DNA of 64,000 nucleotides. Source: Nocardioides flavus (ex Wang et al. 2016) (GTDB lineage Bacteria; Actinomycetota; Actinomycetes; Propionibacteriales; Nocardioidaceae). The notes under the pieces were generated by a model. The model was given only the letters and a program-made list of their open reading frames with translations, was not told the origin of the DNA and did no database searches. A program made the translations under genes and the position numbers. This document shows, one piece after another, positions 9,597-18,954 of this stretch. Position 1 is the stretch's first letter; each line of letters opens with the position of its first letter. The stretch spans positions 1 to 64,000 of the forward strand of contig NZ_BNAD01000009.1 of NCBI RefSeq assembly GCF_014653115.1, written 5' to 3'.

Positions 9597-12395
9597 TCAG
9601 GCGTCCCCGCCCTCCTGCTTGATGTCCTTGGTCGCGGTCGGGTCGTCGATGCGGTAGCGCTCGGCGGCCTCGACGACCTTCTCCACCGGGAACTGGCCGG
9701 CGTCGGCCAGCGCCTGGAGGGCCTGGACGACGACGCTGACGGCGTCGATGTGGAAGAAGCGCCGCGCGGCCGGACGGGTGTCGGCGAAGCCGAAGCCGTC
9801 GGCGCCGAGCACGCGGTAGTCGGCCGGGACCCACCGCGCGATCTGCAGCGGGACGGCCCGCATGTAGTCGGACACCGCCACGACCGGTCCCTGCACGCCG
9901 GCCAGCTTGTCACTGACGTAGGCGGTGCGCTTCTCCTCGCCGGGGTGGAGCAGGTTCCACTGCTCGGCGGCGGCACCGTCGCGGGCCAGCTCGTTCCAGG
10001 AGGTGACCGACCACAGGTCGGACTGCACGCCCCAGTCCTCGGCGAGCATCCGTGCAGCGTCCTCGATCCACGGGTAGCCGACGCCGGAGGCCATCAGCTG
10101 GACCCGCGGGCCCTCGCCCTCGGCGGTCGAGACCTTGTGGATGCCGCGCAGGATGCCGTCGACGTCGACGTCGGAGGGCTCGGCCGGCTGCGAGACCGGC
10201 TCGTTGTAGACCGTCAGGTAGTAGATGACGTCCTCGCCCTGACCGTCGGGGCCGCCCGAGCCGTACATCCGCTCGAGGCCGTCCTGCATGATGTGGCTGA
10301 TCTCGTAGGCGAAGGCCGGGTCGTAGTGGACGATCGCCGGGTTGGTCGCCGCGAGGAGCGGCGAGTGGCCGTCGGCGTGCTGCAGGCCCTCGCCGGTCAG
10401 CGTCGTACGACCGGCGGTGGCGCCGATCAGGAAGCCGCGCGCGAGCTGGTCGGCCATCGCCCAGATCGAGTCGCCGGTGCGCTGGAACCCGAACATCGAG
10501 TAGAAGATGTAGAACGGGATCATGTGCTCGCCGTGCGTGGAGTAGGCAGAGCCGGCGGCCGTCGCGGAGGCCATGGCGCCTGCCTCGGAGATGCCCTCGT
10601 GCAGCATCTGGCCCTGCTGCGACTCCTTGTAGGACAGGAGCAGCTTGCGGTCGACCGACTCGTACTGCTGGCCGCCCGGGTTGTAGACCTTGGCGCTCGG
10701 GAACATCGAGTCCATGCCGAAGGTGCGGTACTCGTCGGGGGCGATCGGCACCACGCGCTCGCCGATCTCCGGGTCCTTCATCCAGTCGCGCAGCAGCCGG
10801 ACGACGGCCATCGTCGAGGCGATCTTGTTCTTGCCGGAGCCCTGCTTGAGGTCGGCGTACAGCTCGTCGCCGGGCAGCTTGAGGGCGGTGGCCCGGTTGA
10901 CGCGACGCGGGATCGATCCGCCGAGGGCCGTGCGGCGCTCGAGCATGTACTCGATCTCGGGGGCGTCGGCGCCCGGGTGGAAGAACGGCGCGCCGCCGGT
11001 GGACTCGTAGGACTCCTCGAGGTCGCGGTCGCTGATCGGCAGGTAGAGCCGGTCGCGGAACTTCTTGAGGTCCGGCAGGGTCAGCTTCTTCATCTGGTGC
11101 GTGGCGTTCTTGCCCTCGAGGGCGTCGATCGTCCAGCCCTTGATGGTGTGGGCGAGGATCACGGTCGGCTGGCCGGTGTGCTTGGTCGCGGCGTCGAAGG
11201 CGGCGTACACCTTGCGGTAGTCGTGGCCGCCGCGGGGCAGCTTCTCGATCTGCGTGTCCGACATGTGCTCGACCATCTTGCGCAGGCGCGGGTCGCCGCC
11301 GAAGAAGTGGTCGCGGATGTAGCCGCCGTCCTCGGTGGAGTAGGTCTGGAACTGGCCGTCGGGCGTGGTGTTCATCCGGTTGACCAGCACGCCGTCGACG
11401 TCCTTGGCGAGCAGGGCGTCCCACTCGCGGCCCCAGATGACCTTGATGACGTTCCACCCGGCGCCGCGGAAGTTGGACTCCAGCTCCTGGATGATCTTGC
11501 CGTTGCCCGTGACGGGGCCGTCGAGCTGCTGGAGGTTGCAGTTGATGACCCAGGTGAGGTTGTCGAGCTCCTCGCGCGCCGCGACGCGGATCGCGCCGAG
11601 CGACTCGGGCTCGGCCATCTCGCCGTCGCCCATGAAGGCCCACACGCGCTGCTGCTTGGTGTCCTTGATGCCGCGGTTGTCCAGGTAGCGGTTGAACCGC
11701 GCCTGGTAGATCGAGCCGATGGCCGTCAGGCCCATCGAGACGGTCGGGAACTCCCAGAAGTCCGGCATGAGGCGCGGGTGCGGGTAGGACGGGAGGCCGG
11801 CGCCCTTGCCGTGCTGGACCTCCTGGCGGAAGCGGTAGAGCTGCTCCTCGCTCAGGCGGCCCTCGAGGAAGGCGCGGGCGTAGACACCCGGCGAGCCGTG
11901 GCCCTGGATGTAGATCTGGTCGCCGCCGCCGTCGTGGTCCTTGCCGCGGAAGAAGTGGTTGAAGCCGACCTCGTAGAGGCTGGCCGAGGACTGGTAGGTC
12001 GCGATGTGGCCCCCGACCTCGAGGCCCTTGCGGTTGGCCGAGGAGACCATGACCGCGGCGTTCCAGCGGATGAACGCACGGATGCGGCGCTCGACCTCCT
12101 CGTCGCCGGGGAACCACGGCTCGCGCTCGGGCGGGATCGTGTTGATGTAGTCGGTGGAGCGCAGCGCCGGAACGCCGACCTGCTTCTCGCGCGCGCGCTC
12201 GAGCAGGCGCAGCATCACGTAGCGCGCCCGGTCGCGGCCCCGGTCGTCGAGCATCGCGTCGAAGGACGCGAGCCACTCCTGCGTCTCGTCGGGGTCGATG
12301 TCGGGCAGCTGGGTGGGGAGGCCTTCGTGGATCACCGACACCTTGGCCTGGCCCCGGTCGGACGACGAGCTCGTGGACTTCTCAGCATCACTCAC
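9597..12395 (-). CDS. aceE: Pyruvate dehydrogenase E1 component (homodimeric type)
   Basis: This 932-aa enzyme decarboxylates pyruvate with thiamine diphosphate and passes the acetyl group to the E2 lipoyl domains, forming acetyl-CoA. The ThDP/Mg motif is [10 protein letters not shown] followed about 25 residues later by NCN ([15 protein letters not shown]). The N-terminal [19 protein letters not shown] segment is typical of the homodimeric AceE class used by actinobacteria, and the length fits. It starts at GTG (MSDAEK). E2 and E3 are not nearby. Its neighbour across the divergent gap is the DUF3052 gene, a pairing also seen in Streptomyces. Confidence 0.97.
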   Translation of the reverse strand: MSDAEKSTSSSSDRGQAKVSVIHEGLPTQLPDIDPDETQEWLASFDAMLDDRGRDRARYVMLRLLERAREKQVGVPALRSTDYINTIPPEREPWFPGDEEVERRIRAFIRWNAAVMVSSANRKGLEVGGHIATYQSSASLYEVGFNHFFRGKDHDGGGDQIYIQGHGSPGVYARAFLEGRLSEEQLYRFRQEVQHGKGAGLPSYPHPRLMPDFWEFPTVSMGLTAIGSIYQARFNRYLDNRGIKDTKQQRVWAFMGDGEMAEPESLGAIRVAAREELDNLTWVINCNLQQLDGPVTGNGKIIQELESNFRGAGWNVIKVIWGREWDALLAKDVDGVLVNRMNTTPDGQFQTYSTEDGGYIRDHFFGGDPRLRKMVEHMSDTQIEKLPRGGHDYRKVYAAFDAATKHTGQPTVILAHTIKGWTIDALEGKNATHQMKKLTLPDLKKFRDRLYLPISDRDLEESYESTGGAPFFHPGADAPEIEYMLERRTALGGSIPRRVNRATALKLPGDELYADLKQGSGKNKIASTMAVVRLLRDWMKDPEIGERVVPIAPDEYRTFGMDSMFPSAKVYNPGGQQYESVDRKLLLSYKESQQGQMLHEGISEAGAMASATAAGSAYSTHGEHMIPFYIFYSMFGFQRTGDSIWAMADQLARGFLIGATAGRTTLTGEGLQHADGHSPLLAATNPAIVHYDPAFAYEISHIMQDGLERMYGSGGPDGQGEDVIYYLTVYNEPVSQPAEPSDVDVDGILRGIHKVSTAEGEGPRVQLMASGVGYPWIEDAARMLAEDWGVQSDLWSVTSWNELARDGAAAEQWNLLHPGEEKRTAYVSDKLAGVQGPVVAVSDYMRAVPLQIARWVPADYRVLGADGFGFADTRPAARRFFHIDAVSVVVQALQALADAGQFPVEKVVEAAERYRIDDPTATKDIKQEGGDA

Positions 12396-12584
12396 CTGCC
12401 CATCGTGTCACGCGAGCCCGCCCCACGAAATCTACCCGCGGGTAGTCCCGGCAGGCGTGCATCCCGGGCCCGCCGAGGGCCCGTCGGGCGGGACGGGGTT
12501 GCGGGGCGTGCCGTGTTCCTGTGGACTGTGCGCACCATGCCCGGTCGATGCTGATCGGGCGCACCCGGACATTGGAGGCACTGC

Positions 12585-13013
12585 GTGAGCTCGACGGTGG
12601 GCGACTCTGCCCCGGTGACAGGCACGGGGGACCGGTTGGGGCTCAAGCCCGGCATGGTCGTCCAGGAACTCGGCTGGGACAACGACACCGATGACGAGCT
12701 GCGCATCGCGGTCGAGGACACCATCGACGCCGACATGGTGGACGGCGACTACGGCAACGTGGTCGACGCCGTGCTCCTGTGGTGGCGCGACGACGACGGC
12801 GACCTCGTCGACGGCCTCGTGGACGCGCTGACCGACCTCGTCGGGGGCGGCTCGATCTGGCTCCTCACCCCGAAGGTCGGACGCCCGGGCACCGTGGACG
12901 CCTCGGACATCGCCGAGGCGGCGCCGATCGCCGGCCTCTCGCAGACGACCACCGCGGCGGTGAGCAAGGACTGGCAGGCCACGCGCCTGGTCGCTCCGAA
13001 GACCCCCGCGTGA
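12585..13013 (+). CDS. DUF3052 family protein
   Basis: This 142-aa acidic cytoplasmic protein matches the actinobacterial DUF3052 family (LGLKPGMVVQELGWDNDTDD near residue 18, then VLLWWRDDDGDLVDGLVDA and IWLLTPKVGRPG). The GTG start follows a TTGGAGG ribosome site. It is the first gene of a tightly coupled operon: its stop codon overlaps the GTG of the acyl-CoA ligase (GTGA). The function is unknown. Its fixed position beside aceE suggests a link with central carbon or acetyl-CoA metabolism, but that is inference. Confidence 0.88.
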   Translation: MSSTVGDSAPVTGTGDRLGLKPGMVVQELGWDNDTDDELRIAVEDTIDADMVDGDYGNVVDAVLLWWRDDDGDLVDGLVDALTDLVGGGSIWLLTPKVGRPGTVDASDIAEAAPIAGLSQTTTAAVSKDWQATRLVAPKTPA

Positions 13014-14668
13014 CGGCTCGCGACCTCACGACGTCCCTCGCGGCCCGGGCATCCGGTGTCGCCACGACCCTCAGCGTGCTCGGTCGCGCCGGGGTGATCC
13101 GCCCGTACGGCCCGCGCACGCTCGCCGAGATCGGTCGCGTGGTGCTGCGCTGGGGCACCGGCCCGGCCGGCGGGTTCGCCACGCTGGCGGCCCGCTCGCC
13201 GCACCAGGTGGGCCTCGTCGACGAGCTCGGCGAGCTGACGTGGGGCGAGCTCCACCGCCGGTCGAACTCCCTGGCCCGCGCGCTCGCCGAGCGCGGCGTG
13301 CGCGAAGGGGACTCGGTCGCGGTGATGTGCCGCAACCACCGCGGCTTCCTCGACGCCTCGATCGCCGTGGCCAAGCTCGGCGCCGACATCCTCTACCTCA
13401 ACACCGCGTTCGCGGGTCCGCAGCTGGTCGACGTGCTCGAGCGCGAGGCGCCGGTCATGGTCATCCACGACGAGGAGTTCACCGGGCTGCTCGCGGGGGC
13501 CAGCGTCGAGCGGCGCCTCCTGGCGTGGACCGACGGCGACCGGGGCTCCGGCGAGACGCTCGAGCGGCTCGTGTCGGCCCACGACGAGGGCGACCTGCAC
13601 CCGCCGCAGCGGCACGCACGCATCGTGATCCTCACCTCCGGCACCACCGGCGCCCCCAAGGGTGCCCCGCGCAAGGAGGCCGGGATCGACGCGGCCGTGT
13701 CGCTGCTGTCGCGGATGCCGCTGCGGGCCGGGTGGCGTACACACATCGCGGCCCCGCTGTTCCACACGTGGGGGTTCGCCCACCTCGCGCTCGCGATGCT
13801 GCTGGGATCGACCGTCGTGCTGAGGCGCACGTTCGACCCGGAGACGGCGCTGCGGACCACGCAGGACGAGCGTTGCCAGTCCCTCGTGGTGATCCCGGTG
13901 ATGCTCCAGCGGATGCTCGCGCTGGACGACGAGGTGCTCGACGGGATCGACCTCTCCCGCGTCGAGGTGGTCGCCTCGTCCGGCTCGGCGCTGCCCGCGA
14001 CGCTCGCACAGGAGTGGATGGACCGCTTCGGCGACAACCTCTACAACATCTACGGCTCCACCGAGGTGGCCTACGCCTCGATCGCCACGCCAGAGGACCT
14101 GCGAGCGGACCCCACGTCGGCCGGCCGGCCGCCCCACGGGACCGTCGTGCGGATCCTCGACGACGCCGGCCGCGAGGTGCCGTGGGGTGTGACCGGGCGG
14201 ATCTTCGTCGGCAACGGGCTGCTCTTCGAGGGCTACACCCACGGCGGGTCCAAGGAGGTCGTGGACGGGCTGATGTCGTCGGGTGACCTCGGCTGGTTCG
14301 ACGAGGCCGGGCGGCTCCACGTCGCGGGCCGCGACGACGACATGATCGTCTCCGGTGGCGAGAACGTCTTCCCGCAGGAGGTCGAGGACTGCCTCGTCAC
14401 CCACGAGCACGTGGGGGAGGTCGCCGCAGTCGGTGTCAGCGACGCGGACTATGGTCAGCGACTGCGCGCCTTCGTGGTGCGCACCGGCGAGGTGTCGGAG
14501 GACGAGCTGCGCGAGCACGTGAGGGCCAACCTGGCGAGGTTCAAGGTGCCCCGTGAGATCGTGTTCCTCGACGAGCTGCCCCGCAACGCCACCGGCAAGA
14601 TCCTCAAGCGGGAGCTCGCCGGGTGGGACCGGGCCGAGGACCAGAAGGACGGCGAGGAGCCAGCGTGA
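13010..14668 (+). CDS. Acyl-CoA synthetase (AMP-binding, FadD-like)
   Basis: This 552-aa adenylating enzyme activates a carboxylic acid to acyl-AMP and then acyl-CoA. Motifs in order: the phosphate loop [46 protein letters not shown], the hinge region [17 protein letters not shown], and the catalytic Lys in [14 protein letters not shown]. The wording resembles mycobacterial FadD2/FadD12-like ligases; chain-length preference cannot be read. It overlaps the DUF3052 gene upstream and the peroxiredoxin gene downstream by 4 nt each. Confidence 0.9.
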   Translation: MTARDLTTSLAARASGVATTLSVLGRAGVIRPYGPRTLAEIGRVVLRWGTGPAGGFATLAARSPHQVGLVDELGELTWGELHRRSNSLARALAERGVREGDSVAVMCRNHRGFLDASIAVAKLGADILYLNTAFAGPQLVDVLEREAPVMVIHDEEFTGLLAGASVERRLLAWTDGDRGSGETLERLVSAHDEGDLHPPQRHARIVILTSGTTGAPKGAPRKEAGIDAAVSLLSRMPLRAGWRTHIAAPLFHTWGFAHLALAMLLGSTVVLRRTFDPETALRTTQDERCQSLVVIPVMLQRMLALDDEVLDGIDLSRVEVVASSGSALPATLAQEWMDRFGDNLYNIYGSTEVAYASIATPEDLRADPTSAGRPPHGTVVRILDDAGREVPWGVTGRIFVGNGLLFEGYTHGGSKEVVDGLMSSGDLGWFDEAGRLHVAGRDDDMIVSGGENVFPQEVEDCLVTHEHVGEVAAVGVSDADYGQRLRAFVVRTGEVSEDELREHVRANLARFKVPREIVFLDELPRNATGKILKRELAGWDRAEDQKDGEEPA

Positions 14669-15150
14669 CCTGCGAGGGACTGTGCATCGGTGACGAGGCA
14701 CCCGACTTCACGCTCCGCGACCAGTTCGGCCAGGACGTGCGGCTCAGCGACTTCCGCGGGCGCAAGGCGGTCGTGCTGATGTTCTTCCCGTTCGCGTTCA
14801 CCGGGGTGTGCACCGGCGAGCTGTCGGGCGTGCGCGACCGTCTCGACGAGTTCCTCACCTTCGACACCGAGGTGCTGGCGATCTCCTGCGACTCGGTCTA
14901 CGCGCTGCGCACCTTCGCCGAGACGGAGGGACTGAACTTCCCGCTGCTCTCCGACTGGTGGCCGCACGGCGCGGTCTCGACGGCCTACGAGGTCTTCGAC
15001 ACCGTGCGCGGCGCGCCGCGGCGCTCCTCGTACGTCGTGGACCGCGAGGGCCGGCTGCGCTGGTCGGTGCACAACGCGAACCCTGACGGACGCGACCTCG
15101 ACGAGCACCTGCGCGAGCTGCACGCGGCGCTCGAGACGCACCTGGTCTAG
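14665..15150 (+). CDS. Peroxiredoxin (AhpE/BCP type)
   Basis: This 161-aa thiol peroxidase reduces hydroperoxides. The peroxidatic Cys lies in [20 protein letters not shown], the AhpE pattern, and [18 protein letters not shown] also matches mycobacterial AhpE. A further Cys in [11 protein letters not shown] sits where 2-Cys peroxiredoxins have a conserved segment, so it may resolve the sulfenate (inference). GTG start overlapping the ligase stop, with GAGGAG upstream. Co-translation with an acyl-CoA ligase suggests lipid-peroxide detoxification, unproven. Confidence 0.9.
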   Translation: MTCEGLCIGDEAPDFTLRDQFGQDVRLSDFRGRKAVVLMFFPFAFTGVCTGELSGVRDRLDEFLTFDTEVLAISCDSVYALRTFAETEGLNFPLLSDWWPHGAVSTAYEVFDTVRGAPRRSSYVVDREGRLRWSVHNANPDGRDLDEHLRELHAALETHLV

Positions 15151-15215
15151 ACAGGTCCGGAGACTTTTCCGACTTTCTTGGAACGACCCTTGGGCCGGGG
15201 TGTAACGTTCTTCTT

Positions 15216-15253
15216 GTTGAGCCGCTGGTGACCCGAGACGCCAGCGGCTCAAC
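15216..15253 (+). terminator. Perfect 13-bp hairpin between the peroxiredoxin gene and tRNA-Val
   Basis: GTTGAGCCGCTGG (15216-15228) and CCAGCGGCTCAAC (15241-15253) form a perfect stem with a 12-nt loop, followed by a short pyrimidine-rich TCATTTCTC. It most likely ends the peroxiredoxin operon. A weak promoter-like pair lies just upstream (TTGGAA at 15178, TAACGT at 15203, 19-nt spacer), so it could instead begin a tRNA leader. Confidence 0.55.
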
Positions 15254-15297
15254 TCATTTCTCGAGCAGGCGCGCGGTCCCGTAGGGTGTGCCACTGC

Positions 15298-15369
15298 GCG
15301 TCGGTAGCTCAGCGGTAGAGCACTCGGTTTACACCCGAGCGGTCGGCGGTTCGAAACCGTCCCGACGCA
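15298..15369 (+). tRNA. tRNA-Val (anticodon TAC)
   Basis: The cloverleaf is complete. The acceptor stem GCGTCGG (15298-15304) pairs with CCGACGC (15362-15368). There is a D-arm GCTC/GAGC, anticodon stem CTCGG/CCGAG with loop TTTACAC (anticodon TAC), and T-arm with TTCGAAA loop. The discriminator base is A and the CCA tail is not encoded. Confidence 0.95.
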
Positions 15370-15406
15370 CCCGTCCTCGTCTCCGGTCGGTCTCTCCGGC
15401 CCTCCA

Positions 15407-15445
15407 TGAGAGCCCTCTCATCCGCGCCTCACGGTCGGCTCACGG
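15407..15445 (+). promoter_or_regulatory. 11-bp-periodic CTCA boxes, candidate response-regulator site A
   Basis: CTCA occurs at 15417, 15428 and 15439, exactly 11 bp apart, about 60-90 bp before the exported-protein ATG and just upstream of a CAGACT -10-like hexamer at 15454. One-turn direct repeats fit OmpR/PhoB-family binding. The first 27 nt (15407-15433) match 22 of 27 positions of the site in front of the other acidic-protein gene (19366-19392, minus strand). Confidence 0.6.
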
Positions 15446-15506
15446 CGCCCGTGCAGACTTCTCGTACACCAGGGCCCGCACCGGGCCCCCGACGAGAGGA
15501 ACCACG

Positions 15507-15896
15507 ATGAGGAAGATCCTCCCCACGACCCTGCTGGGTGTCGCCGGCCTGACCGCGTTCGGGCTGATCGGCATGTCGTCGCCGGTGGTCTCGGCAGGCA
15601 GCGACGAGGCTGCCAAGCGTGAGGACGACGCGCCGTCGCTGGTGCTGGTCGCCGACGACGACGACGATGACACCAACGACGACGATGACGACACGAACAC
15701 CAACAGCCCGTCGTACACCGACCAGAGCCGCGACACCAACGACAACACCAACAGCCGCGTCACCGACGTGAGCCGTGACCGCGACCGCAGCCGCGGTGAC
15801 AAGACGCGCGACTGGACCCGCGACGGCGGCGACCGCACCCGCGACTGGTCGGCCAACAAGACCAACGACCGCAGCCGCAACGACACCCGTCGCTGA
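15507..15896 (+). CDS. Exported Asp-rich low-complexity protein
   Basis: This 129-aa protein has a signal peptide (basic MRK, hydrophobic core to about residue 29, VVSAG cleavage area). It is followed by an acidic tract rich in Asp, Thr and Asn (about 50-75) and a tail of alternating Arg, Asp and Asn with Trp (RDW repeats). It looks secreted and disordered; the Asp runs could bind Ca or other cations (inference). A GAGAGGAACC ribosome site precedes the ATG. It is followed after 25 nt by the Ser/Thr kinase gene, probably in one operon, and its promoter carries the box shared with the two-component locus. No family recognised. Confidence 0.8.
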   Translation: MRKILPTTLLGVAGLTAFGLIGMSSPVVSAGSDEAAKREDDAPSLVLVADDDDDDTNDDDDDTNTNSPSYTDQSRDTNDNTNSRVTDVSRDRDRSRGDKTRDWTRDGGDRTRDWSANKTNDRSRNDTRR

Positions 15897-15921
15897 CCGC
15901 GACCGACAGGGGAGGGGCGAC

Positions 15922-16821
15922 ATGGGCAGGAACGACGACGGCTGGCACCTCGGCGAGGGCGAGCTCCTCGCGCCGGGGCTGAGCGCGCTGCGCCGGCTCG
16001 GCGGGGGTGCGGCCTACGAGGCCTGGCTGTGCTTCGACGAGGTGACCTGGTCGCCGGTCGTGGTGAAGGTCCTGCGCCCCTCCCAGGTCGAGGACGAGTC
16101 CTCCCGGCGCGGCCTGCGCCGGGAGGTCCTCGCCCTCGCGACCGTCAACCACCCCGTGGTCGTACGAGGGCTGCGCGACGGCCAGGACGGCGACCGCCCG
16201 CACGTCGTGCTCGAGCACATCGACGGGCCGCGCCTGTCGAGCCTGATCCGCCGGTACGGACCGCTCCAGGAGCAGCAGTACCTCCCGCTCGCGATCGACG
16301 TGGCCGCCGCGCTGCACTACTTCCGCACGATCGGCTGGACCCACCTCGACATCAAGCCGAGCAACGTCATCATGGGGGCGCCGGCTCGCCTGATCGACCT
16401 CTCGGTCGCCCGGACCGAGGAGGACGCGCGCCGGCTGCGCCACCCCATCGGCACGGACGCCTACATGGCCCCCGAGCAGTGCGACCCGGGAGCCTCGCGC
16501 GAGGGCGGAGGAGCGGTGCCGTCCTTCGCCTCCGACGTGTGGGGCCTCGGCGCGACGCTCTTCCACGCCGTCGCGGGCCGCCGGCCGTTCGAGCACGGCG
16601 ACCCCGACGCGCGCGACGTACGCGACCGCTTCCCGCAGCTCGTCTCCCGGCCCGCTGCCCTGCCCGACGACGTGCCGGCCGTGGTCGCCGAGGTCGTCGC
16701 GGCGTGCCTGCAGGTCGACCCCGGCGCCCGGCCGCTGCCCCACGAGGTGGCCGAGGCCCTCGAGCCGGTGCTCGCCGGCCTGCCCCGCGGCTCGCTCGCC
16801 GGGTTCAGGATCAGGGGCTAG
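15922..16821 (+). CDS. Serine/threonine protein kinase, soluble
   Basis: A 299-aa Hanks-type kinase domain with little else and no transmembrane segment. Visible motifs: Gly loop LRRLGGGAAYEAW, ATP-anchoring Lys in VVVKVLRP, catalytic loop HLDIKPSNVI, a DLS in place of DFG (LIDLSVART), and the activation-segment end GTDAYMAPEQC. The Gly-to-Ser change in the DFG motif is tolerated in some active kinases. Start chosen at ATG behind AGGGGAGGGGCG. It shares an apparent operon with the Asp-rich exported protein and converges on the two-component genes. Confidence 0.9.
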   Translation: MGRNDDGWHLGEGELLAPGLSALRRLGGGAAYEAWLCFDEVTWSPVVVKVLRPSQVEDESSRRGLRREVLALATVNHPVVVRGLRDGQDGDRPHVVLEHIDGPRLSSLIRRYGPLQEQQYLPLAIDVAAALHYFRTIGWTHLDIKPSNVIMGAPARLIDLSVARTEEDARRLRHPIGTDAYMAPEQCDPGASREGGGAVPSFASDVWGLGATLFHAVAGRRPFEHGDPDARDVRDRFPQLVSRPAALPDDVPAVVAEVVAACLQVDPGARPLPHEVAEALEPVLAGLPRGSLAGFRIRG

Positions 16822-16826
16822 CGAGA

Positions 16827-17498
16827 TCAGGGGTTGAGCCGGTAGCCGACCCCGCGGACGGTGGCGATCGTCGCCGTGCCGAGCTTCTTGCGGAGATAGC
16901 CGACGTAGACGTCGACGACGTTGGACCCGGGATCGAAGTCGTAGCCCCAGACCAGGTCGAGGAGCTGTTCGCGGGTGAGCACCTGGCCGGGGTTGAGCAG
17001 GAAGATCTCGGCCAGCGCGAACTCGCGCGCGGAGAGCTCCGACTCGCCCTGCGGCCCGGAGATGCGGCGCGTGCGCCGGTCGAGCCGCAGCGGGCCCACC
17101 ACGAGGTCGTCGCCGCTCGCCTGCGTCTCGGGCGGGGCCAGTGACCGCAGCCGCAGCCGTACGCGCGCCATGAGCTCGGCGAAGCGGAACGGCTTGGCCA
17201 TGTAGTCGTCGGCGCCGCCGTCGAGGGCGGTCACGGTGTCGGTGACCGAGTCGCGGGCCGTCAGGATGATCACCGGCATCCGGCTGCCCTGGGACCGGAG
17301 CTGGTCGAGCACCTCGAAGCCGTCCATCCCCGGCAGCCCGATGTCGAGCACCATGAGGTCGAAGCGTCCCGACAGCGCTTCGTCGAGCCCGCTCGGACCG
17401 TCGGACGCCACGGTCGGCTGGTGCCCCTCGGCGCGCAGCCCCTTGGCCACGAACGAGGCGATCCGCTCCTCGTCCTCCACGATCAGGATCTGCGCCAC
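16827..17498 (-). CDS. Response regulator, OmpR/PhoB family
   Basis: The 223-aa protein has an N-terminal receiver domain (acidic pocket VEDEER at 7-12, phospho-acceptor Asp52 in MVLDIGLPGMDG, Lys in DDYMAKPF) and a C-terminal winged-helix DNA-binding domain (about 125-223). Its gene precedes the histidine-kinase stop by 45 nt on the same strand order kinase-then-regulator. It probably binds the CTCA repeats at 15407-15445 and 19366-19392, which flank this locus. Confidence 0.93.
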   Translation of the reverse strand: MAQILIVEDEERIASFVAKGLRAEGHQPTVASDGPSGLDEALSGRFDLMVLDIGLPGMDGFEVLDQLRSQGSRMPVIILTARDSVTDTVTALDGGADDYMAKPFRFAELMARVRLRLRSLAPPETQASGDDLVVGPLRLDRRTRRISGPQGESELSAREFALAEIFLLNPGQVLTREQLLDLVWGYDFDPGSNVVDVYVGYLRKKLGTATIATVRGVGYRLNP

Positions 17499-17543
17499 GT
17501 CGTCTCCTCGCTCTCGTCGTCGCTCGTCGGGGTGGTCATGGGC

Positions 17544-18929
17544 TCACGGGGCCAACGTGCGTGCGGGCAGGACGACCTCCACGTGTGCCCCGTGGGGCTC
17601 GGCGTCGGTGATCCGTACGGTGCCGCCGTGGGCCTCCGCGATGGCGCTGACGATGCTCAGGCCCAGGCCGAAGCCGTCGTCGCCGGCGCGCACGTGGCTG
17701 CGGCCGAACCGCTCGACGACGCACGCGCGGTCCTCGGTCGGGATGCCGTCGCCGGTGTCGCGGACCCAGAGCCGGACCTCGTCGCCGTCGAGGGAGGACC
17801 CGATGGCGACCACCGAGCCGTCGTCGGTGTGCTTGACCGCGTCGTCGGCGATCTGGAGCAGCGCCTCCGCGATGCGCTGCTCGTCGAGCACGGCGCGGCC
17901 GCGCGCTGCGGCGTCCAGCGACCAGTCGCGCTCGCCGAGCGCTCGCGCCTTCGCCAGCACGGACTGGGTCAGCGTGGCGAGCTCGACCTCCCCGAGGACG
18001 AGGAAGTCCGGGCGCCGGCTCTTGGCCAGCAGCATCAGGTCACCGACCAGGCGCGACATCCGGTCGACCTCGTCGAGCAGCAGGTCGCGGGTCCGGACCA
18101 GCTCGTCGGGGTCCTCGTGCTCGAGCAGCTCGAGGTGGCCACGCAGGACCGTGAGCGGGGTCTTGAGCTCGTGCCCCGCGTCGTCGAGGAACTGCCGCTG
18201 TGCCGCGAACCCGGCGTCGAGGCGCTCGAGCATGCCGTTGATCGTGCGGGTGAGGGCGGTGATGTCGTCGTTGCCGCGCTCGGGGATGCGTCGAGACAGG
18301 TCGGTCGCGGTGATCTCGCGGGCGGTGCTCTCCAGGATGCGCAAGGGAGCGAGCAGTCGGCCGGACTGGAAGGCCGCGATGGTCGTGATCAGGCCGAGGG
18401 AGAGCAGGGCGACCAGCGCGTAGGTCTGCATCGTGCGGTCGAGCTCCGCGTGCTCGTCGCGCAGGAAGCTGACGATCGCCAGTGCGCCGTCGCCCTGCGC
18501 ATTGGTCACCGGCACGACGGTCACCCAGGTCTCGCCGAAGGTGGGCGACTCGATCACCCGGGTGCCGCCGGCGTCGGCCAGGTCCGTGAGCGCCTGCTGG
18601 TAGGCGGGCTCGTCGAGCACCTCCTGGCCGTAGCGGTTGGCCGTGCGCTCGGGGATCTCGCCGCGGACGTAGCCGACGAGCATCTCGTCGTCGTCGGGCA
18701 CGTTGCGGGTCAGGAAGACGTTGAGCACGCGGCCGACGTCGTCGAACTCCTCGCCGGTGTTGGGATCGATGCGCAGCGCGCGGAACTCCGCGATCTCCTG
18801 GCTGATCTGGGCTGTCACCTGGCGCTCGATGCGCGCGGACTCCAGCGCGTACACCAGCAGGCCGGCGCCGGTCATCGCCGCGGCCGTGAGGACGGCGATG
18901 ACGGCGGTGAGGCGGGTCCGGACGGACAC
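17544..18929 (-). CDS. HAMP-domain sensor histidine kinase
   Basis: A 461-aa membrane kinase: TM1 about 8-28, extracytoplasmic sensor about 30-165, TM2 about 168-187, HAMP to about 240, the H-box with His253 in DAGHELKTPLTVL, then the ATPase domain with G1 (DTGDGIP) and G2 (GLGLSIV). Oddly, the N-box reads ADDAVKHT: the Asn that normally holds Mg-ATP is Asp363 (GAC). The start is uncertain; I used GTG 18929 because upstream codons in this frame overlap the GAC-rich coding frame of the neighbouring acidic protein. It phosphorylates the response regulator at 16827. Confidence 0.88.
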   Translation of the reverse strand: MSVRTRLTAVIAVLTAAAMTGAGLLVYALESARIERQVTAQISQEIAEFRALRIDPNTGEEFDDVGRVLNVFLTRNVPDDDEMLVGYVRGEIPERTANRYGQEVLDEPAYQQALTDLADAGGTRVIESPTFGETWVTVVPVTNAQGDGALAIVSFLRDEHAELDRTMQTYALVALLSLGLITTIAAFQSGRLLAPLRILESTAREITATDLSRRIPERGNDDITALTRTINGMLERLDAGFAAQRQFLDDAGHELKTPLTVLRGHLELLEHEDPDELVRTRDLLLDEVDRMSRLVGDLMLLAKSRRPDFLVLGEVELATLTQSVLAKARALGERDWSLDAAARGRAVLDEQRIAEALLQIADDAVKHTDDGSVVAIGSSLDGDEVRLWVRDTGDGIPTEDRACVVERFGRSHVRAGDDGFGLGLSIVSAIAEAHGGTVRITDAEPHGAHVEVVLPARTLAP

Positions 18930-18954
18930 GCGCGCGAAGCGACGACGGGCACCC

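Noticed and set aside
9750..12554. A 934-codon plus-strand open frame
   Set aside because: Exactly antisense to aceE, with repetitive Val/Leu/Gly/Asp composition. aceE itself is unambiguous.
15288..15506. Frame-open sequence upstream of the Asp-rich protein starting near 15288
   Set aside because: It runs through the tRNA-Val gene and the regulatory boxes. The ATG at 15507 has a ribosome site and starts a proper signal peptide.
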